The notes under the pieces were generated by a model, which searched no databases, was not told the origin of the DNA, and saw nothing but the letters and a program-made list of their open reading frames with translations. 20,842 nt of DNA from a virus, in IMG/VR virus record IMGVR_UViG_3300031951_001455, positions 1 to 20,842 of that record; one strand, given 5' to 3'. The stretch's first letter is position 1. Each line of letters opens with the position of its first letter. Positions 11,931 to 18,626 of the stretch are shown here, in pieces. The position numbers were made by a program, and so were the translations under genes.

Positions 11931-12364
11931 GTGACCTCAACGAAGTAAGTAAAAATTTAAACTCTCTTAAAGAAGCTCAGAAACTTGGAAAAGATACTGC
12001 AAGAATTGTTACTGATATACAATCTGATAACAATGAAGCTGTAAAGCAGGCACAGAAAAAGAGAGAATTAGAAAAAAAACAAAAAGAAAAAATGTATATA
12101 AATGCTGAGTTGCAAGCATTTGAGAAGTTTCAAGCAGAACAAGAACGAAAAGAAATGCTTCAAAAAATGGAGAAGGATGTAATCAACAAATATGGCAAAG
12201 AAGCGTGGCAAAGAGTTCAACAACTAAAAGAAGAAATCAATAAATCAAATGAAGAAGAAATGAAACTTGTACAGAAAGATAAAGATAAAGTAAATGACCT
12301 TTTTTGGTGGATATTAGGAATTGTTTCCATTTTGGTTTATATGTTTAAGGTTTATAAAGTATGA
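11927..12364 (+). CDS. Coiled-coil protein with C-terminal membrane anchor, 145 aa
   Basis: GTG 11927 overlaps the upstream TGA. Residues 10-120 are long charged helices (EKKQKEKMYINAELQAFEKF, QQLKEEINKSNEEEMK) typical of coiled coil. Residues 125-142 (FWWILGIVSILVYMFKVY) are a tail anchor with a short basic end. This tail-anchored layout places the coiled coil in the cytoplasm. Function unknown. The stop overlaps the next tiny gene (ATGA). Confidence 0.7.
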   Translation: MSDLNEVSKNLNSLKEAQKLGKDTARIVTDIQSDNNEAVKQAQKKRELEKKQKEKMYINAELQAFEKFQAEQERKEMLQKMEKDVINKYGKEAWQRVQQLKEEINKSNEEEMKLVQKDKDKVNDLFWWILGIVSILVYMFKVYKV

Positions 12365-12468
12365 GGCCAGCACATTGGTTTGCAGCGTTTTGTGTCATAG
12401 CTAGTTTTTTGGGGCTTTGGCTGGAGCATCAATATAATCAAATAACCAAATACGAAATAAGGAAGTAA
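12361..12468 (+). CDS. Tiny membrane peptide, 35 aa
   Basis: ATG 12361 overlaps the upstream stop. MRPAHWFAAFCVIASFLGLW forms one hydrophobic span, followed by LEHQYNQITKYEIRK. The ribosome site for the next gene (AAGGAAG) lies inside its last codons. It fits the chain of overlapping membrane genes, but its short length keeps the call tentative. Confidence 0.5.
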   Translation: MRPAHWFAAFCVIASFLGLWLEHQYNQITKYEIRK

Positions 12469-12469
12469 A

Positions 12470-12940
12470 ATGGCAGAAAAAAATATAGACAAACAAGTAG
12501 AAAAATTAGAAGAAGGCATGAAGAAGTATGCTAGTAAAGATACTGTTATTAGCGTTGGCGGTTATGACTTCACACCAGCAAAATTAATGATTGCTGGTAC
12601 TATCGTTTCTACAGTTCTTGGCGGTTTATACGGAGCTTTCGAAGTTTATAAATCATACCAAGATATGCAAAAAAAGATTCAGAATTATATAGCACCAGAT
12701 TTGACAGAGATTGAAAAGAAGTTGGCTATTGTGGAAGAAAATTCTGCAAAGTCTACTGATTACACCCGTGATATTAAGAATGATATGAAAAACGACATTC
12801 GCCGCTTAGAGAAGGTCGTTGAGCAGGTTGAGCGTGACAGTAAGCAATTGGCTCGTGAAACGGACCAAGACATTCGTAATCTTCGTAAGGAAGTAGATAA
12901 TAAGATCCAAAAAGCAATGGATAATCCATTAGCTAAATAA
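12470..12940 (+). CDS. Membrane-anchored coiled-coil protein, 156 aa (i-spanin-like layout)
   Basis: ATG 12470 follows AAGGAAG (12459-12465). Residues 1-37 are charged, residues 38-60 (LMIAGTIVSTVLGGLYGAFEV...) are one membrane span, and residues 64-150 are a long coiled coil (RLEKVVEQVERDSKQLARET...). A YDFTPAKLM motif precedes the span. I recall similar hypothetical proteins in T4-like marine phages. With the next lipoprotein gene it has the general build of a spanin pair, but a structural or membrane-scaffold role is just as possible. Confidence 0.75.
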   Translation: MAEKNIDKQVEKLEEGMKKYASKDTVISVGGYDFTPAKLMIAGTIVSTVLGGLYGAFEVYKSYQDMQKKIQNYIAPDLTEIEKKLAIVEENSAKSTDYTRDIKNDMKNDIRRLEKVVEQVERDSKQLARETDQDIRNLRKEVDNKIQKAMDNPLAK

Positions 12941-12952
12941 TAAGGAACAATT

Positions 12953-13189
12953 ATGAAGAAAATATGGTTTGTATGGTTGATGCCTTTATTCGTTCTAACA
13001 GGTTGTAGTGAGAGATACCGTTATCCGTGCCAAGATCCTGAAAATTGGAATGAAAAATTGTGTCAGAAGCCATTTTGTAGTGCCAACGGAACTTGTCCAG
13101 AGGATTTAAGACACTACGAAAAAGAAGGAACGAAAACGAATTTTAATGCACCACAATCTATGGTGAATAATAAAGGAGTATGTAAATGA
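12953..13189 (+). CDS. Small Cys-rich phage lipoprotein, 78 aa
   Basis: ATG 12953 has TAAGGAA at 12940-12946. MKKIWFVWLMPLFVLTGC is a type II signal peptide with lipobox LTGC (Cys18), so the mature protein should be lipidated. The mature part holds cysteines 26, 37, 42 and 48 in a YRYPCQDPENW...LCQKPFCSANGTCPEDL pattern I have seen in phage lipoproteins, with one more near the end. Size and lipid anchor match o-spanins, though Pro content is low. The last four bases overlap the next start. Confidence 0.85.
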   Translation: MKKIWFVWLMPLFVLTGCSERYRYPCQDPENWNEKLCQKPFCSANGTCPEDLRHYEKEGTKTNFNAPQSMVNNKGVCK

Positions 13190-13647
13190 TAGATAGTCTT
13201 TTTAGAGGTGAAAAATATACCAATGATGAATTGAATGCTCGTTTAAAATTCTTCATTGGTCTTATATTAGGTTTAACATTATTTGGTATTGTATTTGTTG
13301 TTTTGTATTCATTGATTTTTGTTACACAACCAATGAATGGTATGAGCCCGGTAGATAATAAGTTTTTTGAACTCATTATTCCAATCGCAACTTTCCTAAC
13401 TGGTACTTTGTCTGGTATTATGTTGGCAGGTGATGATAAAGAGTTAAGAGCAAAAGCGATTGATGCAGCATCTAAGTCTGCACCGCCGCCATCGTCAACA
13501 CCTCCAATGGCACCAAGGCCATTCACACCAACTGCACCAACATTTTCTGCACCTGCAGCAAGTCCATTTGCGGCCGCACCAGGACCAGTTACGACAGGTT
13601 TTGGTGGCAAGTTAGCACCACCGCCTGCACATGAGCCAGAACTATGA
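13186..13647 (+). CDS. Two-span membrane protein with Pro/Ala-rich tail, 153 aa
   Basis: ATG 13186 overlaps the lipoprotein stop (ATGA). Residues 21-46 (LKFFIGLILGLTLFGIVFVV...) and 62-83 (FFELIIPIATFLTGTLSGIM...) are two membrane spans. After AGDDKELRAKA the tail (residues 92-153) is low-complexity Pro/Ala/Thr (APPPSSTPPMAPRPFTPTAP...). Two spans suggest a holin or membrane scaffold; the long flexible tail is unusual for holins. I recall similar unnamed proteins in T4-like phages. Confidence 0.75.
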   Translation: MIDSLFRGEKYTNDELNARLKFFIGLILGLTLFGIVFVVLYSLIFVTQPMNGMSPVDNKFFELIIPIATFLTGTLSGIMLAGDDKELRAKAIDAASKSAPPPSSTPPMAPRPFTPTAPTFSAPAASPFAAAPGPVTTGFGGKLAPPPAHEPEL

Positions 13648-13730
13648 TGCCCTGGATGTTTGATATGTGGGTAATAATGTGTTTAGAAATGTGGTACATG
13701 CCGTATAAAATGATTACCCAAATGAAATAA
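13644..13730 (+). CDS. Met/Trp-rich micro-protein, 28 aa
   Basis: ATG 13644 overlaps the upstream stop in ATGATG. The peptide (MMPWMFDMWVIMCLEMWYMP, then YKMITQMK) has nine Met and three Trp residues out of 28 and is amphipathic to hydrophobic. It ends just eight bases before the long hairpin of promoter E. The coupling and the unusual composition favour a real gene, but a random frame cannot be ruled out at this length. Confidence 0.5.
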   Translation: MMPWMFDMWVIMCLEMWYMPYKMITQMK

Positions 13731-13737
13731 AAAATTG

Positions 13738-13796
13738 CCTGCCTGTTGTTACGGTACAACAGGCAGGTTGACATAGATACTATATTATGATAGGAT
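13738..13796 (+). promoter_or_regulatory. Promoter E: 12-bp-arm hairpin adjoining the -35
   Basis: The arms CCTGCCTGTTGT (13738-13749) and ACAACAGGCAGG (13756-13767) pair perfectly around a 6-base loop TACGGT. The core TGTTGT-N6-ACAACA is the second dyad of the repeated module. TTGACA (13768-13773) follows at once, and TAGGAT (13791-13796) is a plausible -10 with a 17-base spacer. No U-run follows on the plus strand. On the minus strand an A/T run (13730-13736) follows the hairpin, so it could also end antisense transcripts. It drives the 358-aa gene. Confidence 0.75.
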
Positions 13797-13826
13797 GTGG
13801 AATCTAGTGAAAAATGGAGTTTTATA

Positions 13827-14903
13827 ATGGCAAGAATTATTGATGCGAATTTGGCTTTTGTTGGCAACGAACCAAAATTTTCGGTTGAATTGTCATCAAT
13901 GGATATGATTAAAACTTTGTCGTGGTATTCTCAAAACAAAGATACAAAGGATGCCGTTAAGTGGGCAACCGAGTATTTCAAAAAGAAACAGAAGCTTGAT
14001 GTTTCTTCCGTAATTAAAAATTATCCATCAACATTTGGTTTTATCTGTCGCATTGTTTTAAATGGCGGCCAACTTTGTATGAAAGATCAAATTTGGTTCG
14101 ATGATATTGTTAAAAAAATAAAACAACAATTAAACGAACCTGTTATTGTTGAAGATAAACCAAAAGCGGTTGTCATTAATATACAAGAGCGTATTCGAGC
14201 CAAGGCCGATGATTGTATTGCTGAATTAGAAGGCCAAGTAGATGATTTAATCTCATCTGGTTTTTCTGCCAATTCACAACCATATGCCGTGTTTCACACT
14301 CTGAGTATTAAAGATGCTCAGACAAAGTTTATTGTTGAATGGGCTAAAGGTAAAAGAATTGAGTTTGATGAAATAATGAATACAGATGATAAAGACTTAA
14401 AAGAAGCGTATTCAAACTTCACCAAACCACAATTGAAGAAGATGATTGCGTATTTTGACCAAGTGATTCTGGATTGTCAAAAGGTTTCTGGTGAATCTAC
14501 CAAATCACGCAAGCCACGCAAGCGCAAGGCCAAGTCGCCTGAACAATTGACGGCGAAGATGAATTTTATGCCTGAGTTTAAAGAGTTGAAGTTGACATCC
14601 GTAAAACCTATTGATATAATTGGTTGTATGGCATTATGGGTGTATAATACAAAGACCCGTAAACTTGGTGTGTATCATGCTGAAGATGCTGGTGGTCTAT
14701 CAGTAAAAGGTTCATCGATTCTGAATTTCGTAGAAAGTAAATCAATTCAGAAAAAGTTGCGTAAGCCAGATGAGATGTTGCCTGAAGTATTAAATGGTGG
14801 TAAAGTATTTCTTCGTAATGTGATGGAGAGTATTCGTGCTGTTGACAGTAAGTTGACAGGTCGTATTAATGCAGATACTATTTTATTGAAAGTGACAAAA
14901 TGA
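13827..14903 (+). CDS. Conserved phage hypothetical protein, 358 aa
   Basis: ATG 13827 is chosen over GTG 13797 because GGAG (13815-13818) lies upstream and the promoter E start falls near the GTG. The N-terminal domain (residues 1-110: MARIIDANLAFVGNEPKFSV, then LSWYSQNKDTKDAVKWATEY) is helical. A linker with a basic cluster (STKSRKPRKRKAK, about residue 230) joins a C-terminal domain (KPIDIIGCMALWVYNTKTRK, GLSVKGSSILNF). No enzyme motif is seen. I recall unnamed relatives in T4-like phages. A DNA-binding or replication role is guesswork from its place upstream of RNase H. Confidence 0.7.
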   Translation: MARIIDANLAFVGNEPKFSVELSSMDMIKTLSWYSQNKDTKDAVKWATEYFKKKQKLDVSSVIKNYPSTFGFICRIVLNGGQLCMKDQIWFDDIVKKIKQQLNEPVIVEDKPKAVVINIQERIRAKADDCIAELEGQVDDLISSGFSANSQPYAVFHTLSIKDAQTKFIVEWAKGKRIEFDEIMNTDDKDLKEAYSNFTKPQLKKMIAYFDQVILDCQKVSGESTKSRKPRKRKAKSPEQLTAKMNFMPEFKELKLTSVKPIDIIGCMALWVYNTKTRKLGVYHAEDAGGLSVKGSSILNFVESKSIQKKLRKPDEMLPEVLNGGKVFLRNVMESIRAVDSKLTGRINADTILLKVTK

Positions 14904-15091
14904 AAGTACATATGATTGATCCGCCAGGCGGATGGAAATATGGGTTTCCAAAAGTTGTGCCAAGTCCTGCACCAGAAGATATGATGGCTTGGCTTGTAAG
15001 TGAAGGTTATCCACAAGAACAAATTGACATGATGGGTGACCATTTCTATTGCAGACATTGGGAGGAAGAAGATGACAATACATCTGAATGA
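14900..15091 (+). CDS. Conserved small phage protein, 63 aa
   Basis: ATG 14900 overlaps the upstream stop (ATGA). The start MKVHMIDPPGGWKYGFPKVV and the later AWLVSEGYPQEQIDMM and FYCRHWEEED form a pattern I recognise from small hypothetical proteins of T4-like phages. It is soluble with an acidic tail. The last 20 bases overlap the next gene, which has its own ribosome site inside this one. Confidence 0.75.
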   Translation: MKVHMIDPPGGWKYGFPKVVPSPAPEDMMAWLVSEGYPQEQIDMMGDHFYCRHWEEEDDNTSE

Positions 15092-15506
15092 TGACAGAGA
15101 TTATACCGAAATCGTAGAAGGTTGGGTGCGTGAATTCATTTGCACTATGGATGATGGTCATCTAGAACCTGGTGATGAATCTGGTGACGCTCCATTTGGT
15201 GTAAAAATCATTTTCGATGGTTATGGTTACGATGAAGAAACCGATACTGAAAATGCTAATGAAAATATGATAGGCTTTGCGGTGTTTGTTCATAAAAATT
15301 CTTTGACGGAGGAATTTCCTCCGCACCAATTAACACCTTGGGCTTTGATTCACCGACCAAAAGAAGAAGTTTGTATTTGGGCTTGGTATGATGTTGAGAA
15401 TGATGAGGTCGATATTATTCCGTTTGAAGATAACAATTCAACAGAGTTAGATCACGACTTTGTTACCAATTTGATTTTTGAAATTGAAAAGCGTGATAAT
15501 GAATAA
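15072..15506 (+). CDS. Acidic phage hypothetical protein, 144 aa
   Basis: ATG 15072 has a strong GGAGG (15061-15065) six bases upstream and is preferred over ATG 15036, which lacks one. The sequence is rich in Asp and Glu. It contains a strand-rich centre (GVKIIFDGYGYDEETDTENA, then MIGFAVFVHKN), an aromatic stretch (ICIWAWYDV-like, VCIWAWYDVENDEVDIIPF) and a helical acidic end. No family recognised. It continues the tightly packed run towards RNase H. Confidence 0.7.
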   Translation: MTIHLNDDRDYTEIVEGWVREFICTMDDGHLEPGDESGDAPFGVKIIFDGYGYDEETDTENANENMIGFAVFVHKNSLTEEFPPHQLTPWALIHRPKEEVCIWAWYDVENDEVDIIPFEDNNSTELDHDFVTNLIFEIEKRDNE

Positions 15507-15651
15507 GAAAGAAGAAGAAAGATTGTACCGGGTATTATTTGAAGATAGTGATGAAGAAGTCGGTAGTGAAGTTTATGAAATATACGACATTCTGGAAGAA
15601 GTGCTAGAAAATCGTTCACTATTGCCACAAACCATTCGTGTTTTGCATTAG
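15499..15651 (+). CDS. Small acidic helical protein, 50 aa
   Basis: ATG 15499 overlaps the end of the upstream gene by eight bases. The protein (MNKKEEERLYRVLFEDSDEE, then VGSEVYEIYDILEEVLENRS) is acidic and helical. No signal or family. It ends 12 bases before RNase H, and its short length makes the call moderate. Confidence 0.55.
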   Translation: MNKKEEERLYRVLFEDSDEEVGSEVYEIYDILEEVLENRSLLPQTIRVLH

Positions 15652-15663
15652 AATGATAACACT

Positions 15664-16512
15664 ATGATTATATTTGACTATCAACAGGTGGCAATATCAA
15701 ACCTGATGGAACAAATCGGCAGTTCTAAAACTGCCGTAGATGAAGGTCTTGTCCGTCACATGATTTTGAACACCATTCGTACCTATGTGAAGAAGTTTAA
15801 AGAATCTCATGGGCCTGAGGTCGTTATTGCTTGCGATAACAAAAACTATTGGCGCCGTGAGATTTACCCTCACTACAAAGCTGGTCGTAAGAAAGCTCGT
15901 GATGCTTCTGGTCACGACTGGAATACCATATTTGAATGCCTCAATAAAATTCGTGATGAATTGAAAGTTCATTCGCCTTACAAAGTGATTTCGGTTGATA
16001 CTTGTGAGGCAGATGACATTATTGCTACCTTAACTCAAAAATATTCAGCATCACAAAAGATTATGATTCTTTCAAGTGATAAAGATTTCGCTCAGTTACA
16101 AAAGTTTCCTAATGTTGAACAATTTTCACCAATTCTGAAAAAATACATTAAAGAACCTTTGCCTGCAGCACAACTGAAACAAATGATTATTCGAGGAGAT
16201 AAGGGTGACGGCATTCCCAACATTCTTTCTTTGGATGATGTGTTTGTTACAGGTGGACGCCAGAAACCAATAACAGAAGCCAAGATTATCAATTGGATGA
16301 ACCAAGAACCAAGAGAGTTTTGTAACGATGAGATGCTTCGTAATTATTCTCGTAATGAAACTTTAATTGACTTGACCAAAATACCAGAGCGCTTGACCAC
16401 GGAGATACTACATACCTATGAGAGCGCAAAAGGTTCTTCGAAGCAAGAGTTTATGAATTACATGATTGCGAACCGACTCAAAAACCTGATTGAAGTATTG
16501 GATGATTTCTAA
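15664..16512 (+). CDS. rnh: T4-type RNase H / FEN1-family 5'-3' exonuclease, 282 aa
   Basis: The enzyme removes RNA primers and 5' flaps from lagging-strand fragments during phage replication. All metal-ligand motifs of the family are present: Asp5 (MIIFDYQQV), Asp58 (ACDNKNYWRREIYPHYKAGR), Glu115-x-Asp117-Asp118 (CEADDIIA), Asp139 and Asp141 (SSDKDF) and the GDKGDGIPN loop (residues 178-186). The length (282) is close to T4 RNase H (305). The start is ATG 15664; the ribosome site is weak. Its stop overlaps the next start in TAATG. Confidence 0.93.
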   Translation: MIIFDYQQVAISNLMEQIGSSKTAVDEGLVRHMILNTIRTYVKKFKESHGPEVVIACDNKNYWRREIYPHYKAGRKKARDASGHDWNTIFECLNKIRDELKVHSPYKVISVDTCEADDIIATLTQKYSASQKIMILSSDKDFAQLQKFPNVEQFSPILKKYIKEPLPAAQLKQMIIRGDKGDGIPNILSLDDVFVTGGRQKPITEAKIINWMNQEPREFCNDEMLRNYSRNETLIDLTKIPERLTTEILHTYESAKGSSKQEFMNYMIANRLKNLIEVLDDF

Positions 16513-16943
16513 TGAGTGCAGAAAAATTATATTCGGAAGTATTTAAAGATTTTGGTAATGCTAAAACAAAGGCAGAAAGAATAGCTGTTCTTCAGAAACA
16601 TGATTCTAAGTCATTTAGAACATTTCTCGTATCAGCATTTAATCCTGCTGTTCAGTTTGATGCTCCTTTGCCGATGACTTATCGGCCAGCGGTTGAACCT
16701 GCTGGTTTAAACTTTACTTATTTGGATATGGAAATGCCCAAGTTGTATCGTTTCATTAAAGGTCATCCTCAACGTGATCCAAATTTAACTGATTCTAAAA
16801 AGACCGAGTTAGTTCGTGTTATACTAGAATCATTACATAAAGATGAAGCACGATTGATGGTTTCTTTATTGGAGAAAAAAGTAGAAGTAAGGTATCTTAC
16901 CGTAAACTTAATAAAAGAAGCGTTCCCTGATATTTCTCTTTAA
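16512..16943 (+). CDS. DUF6433-like T4-phage protein, 143 aa
   Basis: ATG 16512 overlaps the RNase H stop. The protein (MSAEKLYSEVFKDFGNAKTK...) has the family-like order: an N-terminal helix with KTKAERIAVLQKHDS, an FNPAVQFDAPLP strand, LYRFIKGHPQRDPNLTDSKK, and LHKDEARLMVSLLEKKVEV followed by NLIKEAFPDI. I recognise this as the DUF6433 type that lies next to RNase H in T4-like phages. Molecular function is not known. No membrane segment. Confidence 0.75.
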   Translation: MSAEKLYSEVFKDFGNAKTKAERIAVLQKHDSKSFRTFLVSAFNPAVQFDAPLPMTYRPAVEPAGLNFTYLDMEMPKLYRFIKGHPQRDPNLTDSKKTELVRVILESLHKDEARLMVSLLEKKVEVRYLTVNLIKEAFPDISL

Positions 16944-16945
16944 TT

Positions 16946-17365
16946 ATGAAAATCGTTATTTGTTCTGGTGGGTTTGATCCAATCCATTCTGGCCATATCG
17001 CCTATTTCCGTTCAGCTAAAAGACTTGGAGATACACTTGTTGTAGGTGTAAATTCTGATGCATGGTTAACTCGTAAAAAAGGCAAACCGTTTATGAATTT
17101 CAATGAGCGGTTTGAAATCGTTCAATCAATTAAATACGTTGATTATGTTATGTCATTTAATGATGATGATGATTCAGCTATCTTATTGATTGATAATGTA
17201 AAGAAAGCCTGGCCACAAGATGAAATTATTTTTGCAAATGGTGGTGACCGTAATACCTCAAACAATCGTGAAGCTGAAGTTAAAGGTGTAACTTTTGCTT
17301 TTGGTGTTGGCGGTTCACATAAGATGAATTCTTCTTCTGAAATACTTAAATCATGGAACAATTAA
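16946..17365 (+). CDS. HxGH nucleotidyltransferase (RfaE/TagD-like), 139 aa
   Basis: The sequence begins MKIVICSGGFDPIHSGHIAY with the HxGH motif (His14-Ser-Gly-His17), followed by GDTLVVGVNSDAW and RKKGKPFMNFNERFEIV. This is the cytidylyl/adenylyltransferase family, with heptose-1-phosphate adenylyltransferase (HldE C-domain) and glycerol-3-phosphate cytidylyltransferase as best matches. The C-terminal SHKMNSSSEIL fits the family's ligand loop. It makes a nucleotide-activated sugar or alcohol for the glycosyltransferase next door. Exact substrate is unknown. Confidence 0.85.
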   Translation: MKIVICSGGFDPIHSGHIAYFRSAKRLGDTLVVGVNSDAWLTRKKGKPFMNFNERFEIVQSIKYVDYVMSFNDDDDSAILLIDNVKKAWPQDEIIFANGGDRNTSNNREAEVKGVTFAFGVGGSHKMNSSSEILKSWNN

Positions 17366-18123
17366 AAGTAGCGGTGATAACACCAACAATTAATTCCGAC
17401 ACATTAGCTAAATGTTTAGTGAGTGTTCGGGATCAAACTTATCAAAATTTAACTCATTACATATTCATCGATGGTGGCGGACATGAAGATATGGTACGAA
17501 AGCGATTGTTTAAAACTTCAGCAACACCTAAAACAAAAACCATTGTCTTGGAAGAAAATATTGGCAAGGGTTGGTATGGACATAGAGTTTATGCTGCATG
17601 TTCTTTTCTGGTCAACGCTGATATTATCTGTTACCTTGATGAGGACAATTGGTACGAGCCTTGTCATGTTCAAAAATTGGTGGATAAAATCCAATCTGGA
17701 AACGATTGGGCTTATTCTTTACGAAAAATATTTAACAAAGATGGAGAATACCTCTGTGACGACAACTGTGAATCGCTTGGTAAATGGCCTGTATATTTTA
17801 ATAATCAGGTGTTCCATATTGACACCTCTTCTTTTGCCGTTAAGCGTGATGTTGCTGTCCGTATAGGACATGCATGGTACGGTCAATGGGGTGCTGATAG
17901 ACAATTCTTTTCAAATCTATCGATGCACTTTCCTAAATTTGATTGCACCCACGCACACACACTTTGTTATCGATTAGACGGAAATCCAAATTCTGTTACT
18001 AAAGATTTCTTTGACCAAGGTAATAAAGTAATGAAAGAAAAATATGGGGAAAAATTCCCATGGAAAAATGGTAATAACTTACATAACATTAAAATTGGAC
18101 CAGGGATTGTATTGACAACATGA
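17353..18123 (+). CDS. Family 2 glycosyltransferase, 256 aa
   Basis: ATG 17353 overlaps the upstream gene by 13 bases. The N-terminus LKVAVITPTINSDTLAKCLV, then VRDQTYQNLTHYIFIDGG, is the GT-A nucleotide-binding half. YLDEDNWYEP contains the metal-binding acidic motif (Asp96-Glu-Asp98). The second half (FAVKRDVAVRIGHAWYGQWG, then ADRQFF) has the acceptor-side acidic residue expected in GT2 enzymes. It should transfer a sugar to a glycan or other acceptor, probably in the cytoplasm, as no membrane span is seen. Confidence 0.88.
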   Translation: MEQLKVAVITPTINSDTLAKCLVSVRDQTYQNLTHYIFIDGGGHEDMVRKRLFKTSATPKTKTIVLEENIGKGWYGHRVYAACSFLVNADIICYLDEDNWYEPCHVQKLVDKIQSGNDWAYSLRKIFNKDGEYLCDDNCESLGKWPVYFNNQVFHIDTSSFAVKRDVAVRIGHAWYGQWGADRQFFSNLSMHFPKFDCTHAHTLCYRLDGNPNSVTKDFFDQGNKVMKEKYGEKFPWKNGNNLHNIKIGPGIVLTT

Positions 18124-18626
18124 AAGTAGAAAAAACAAAATTAAATGGTGTTCTATTAATTACACCGCCAGTTATGGCTGAAGATTTTCGTGGCACCAAC
18201 ACGGAAACATATCACTATGATGAATATCGCAAAGCTGGTATTAAAACGAATTTCATTTTAGATTCGATTAGCACTTCTCGCCATAAAGTATTGCGTGGTA
18301 TTCACGGTGACAAAGTAACGACCAAACTAATTACTTGCTTGCGTGGCAGTATCTATTTTGTGGTCGTTAATCGTGATCCAAGTTCCACTCATTTCAATGA
18401 ATGGCAATCATTTACACTATCAGACAAGAATCGTTTACAAGTTTTGGTACCACCAAACTACGGTAATGCTCATTTGGTGATGAGCAAAGATTGTGTGTTT
18501 TCATACAAGTTAGATGTTTACTATAATCGTGAAAACCAATTTACAGTTTCTTGGAATGACCCATCTATTGGTATTTGGTGGCCGATTGATGATCCTATTC
18601 TTTCAGAGCGTGATGCATTGTTATGA
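18120..18626 (+). CDS. RmlC-like dTDP-sugar epimerase, 168 aa
   Basis: ATG 18120 overlaps the GT2 stop (ATGA). The cupin signature of dTDP-4-keto-6-deoxy-sugar 3,5-epimerases is present: EDFRG, the SRHKVLRGIH motif with His62, Lys69, VLVPPNYGNAHLVMS with His118, Tyr129 and the end WNDPSIGIWWPIDDPILSERD. It should act on a keto sugar nucleotide. The length is slightly below the usual 180. No RmlA, RmlB or RmlD gene is in view, so host enzymes or other phage genes must supply the substrate. Confidence 0.88.
   Translation: MKVEKTKLNGVLLITPPVMAEDFRGTNTETYHYDEYRKAGIKTNFILDSISTSRHKVLRGIHGDKVTTKLITCLRGSIYFVVVNRDPSSTHFNEWQSFTLSDKNRLQVLVPPNYGNAHLVMSKDCVFSYKLDVYYNRENQFTVSWNDPSIGIWWPIDDPILSERDALL

Noticed and set aside
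13158-13610. 150-residue minus-strand Gly/Ala-rich frame
   Set aside because: It is the shadow of the Pro/Ala-rich tail of the two-span membrane protein.
17471-17866. 131-residue plus-strand frame inside the GT2 gene
   Set aside because: It is a shifted shadow of a well-supported glycosyltransferase and has no own ribosome site.
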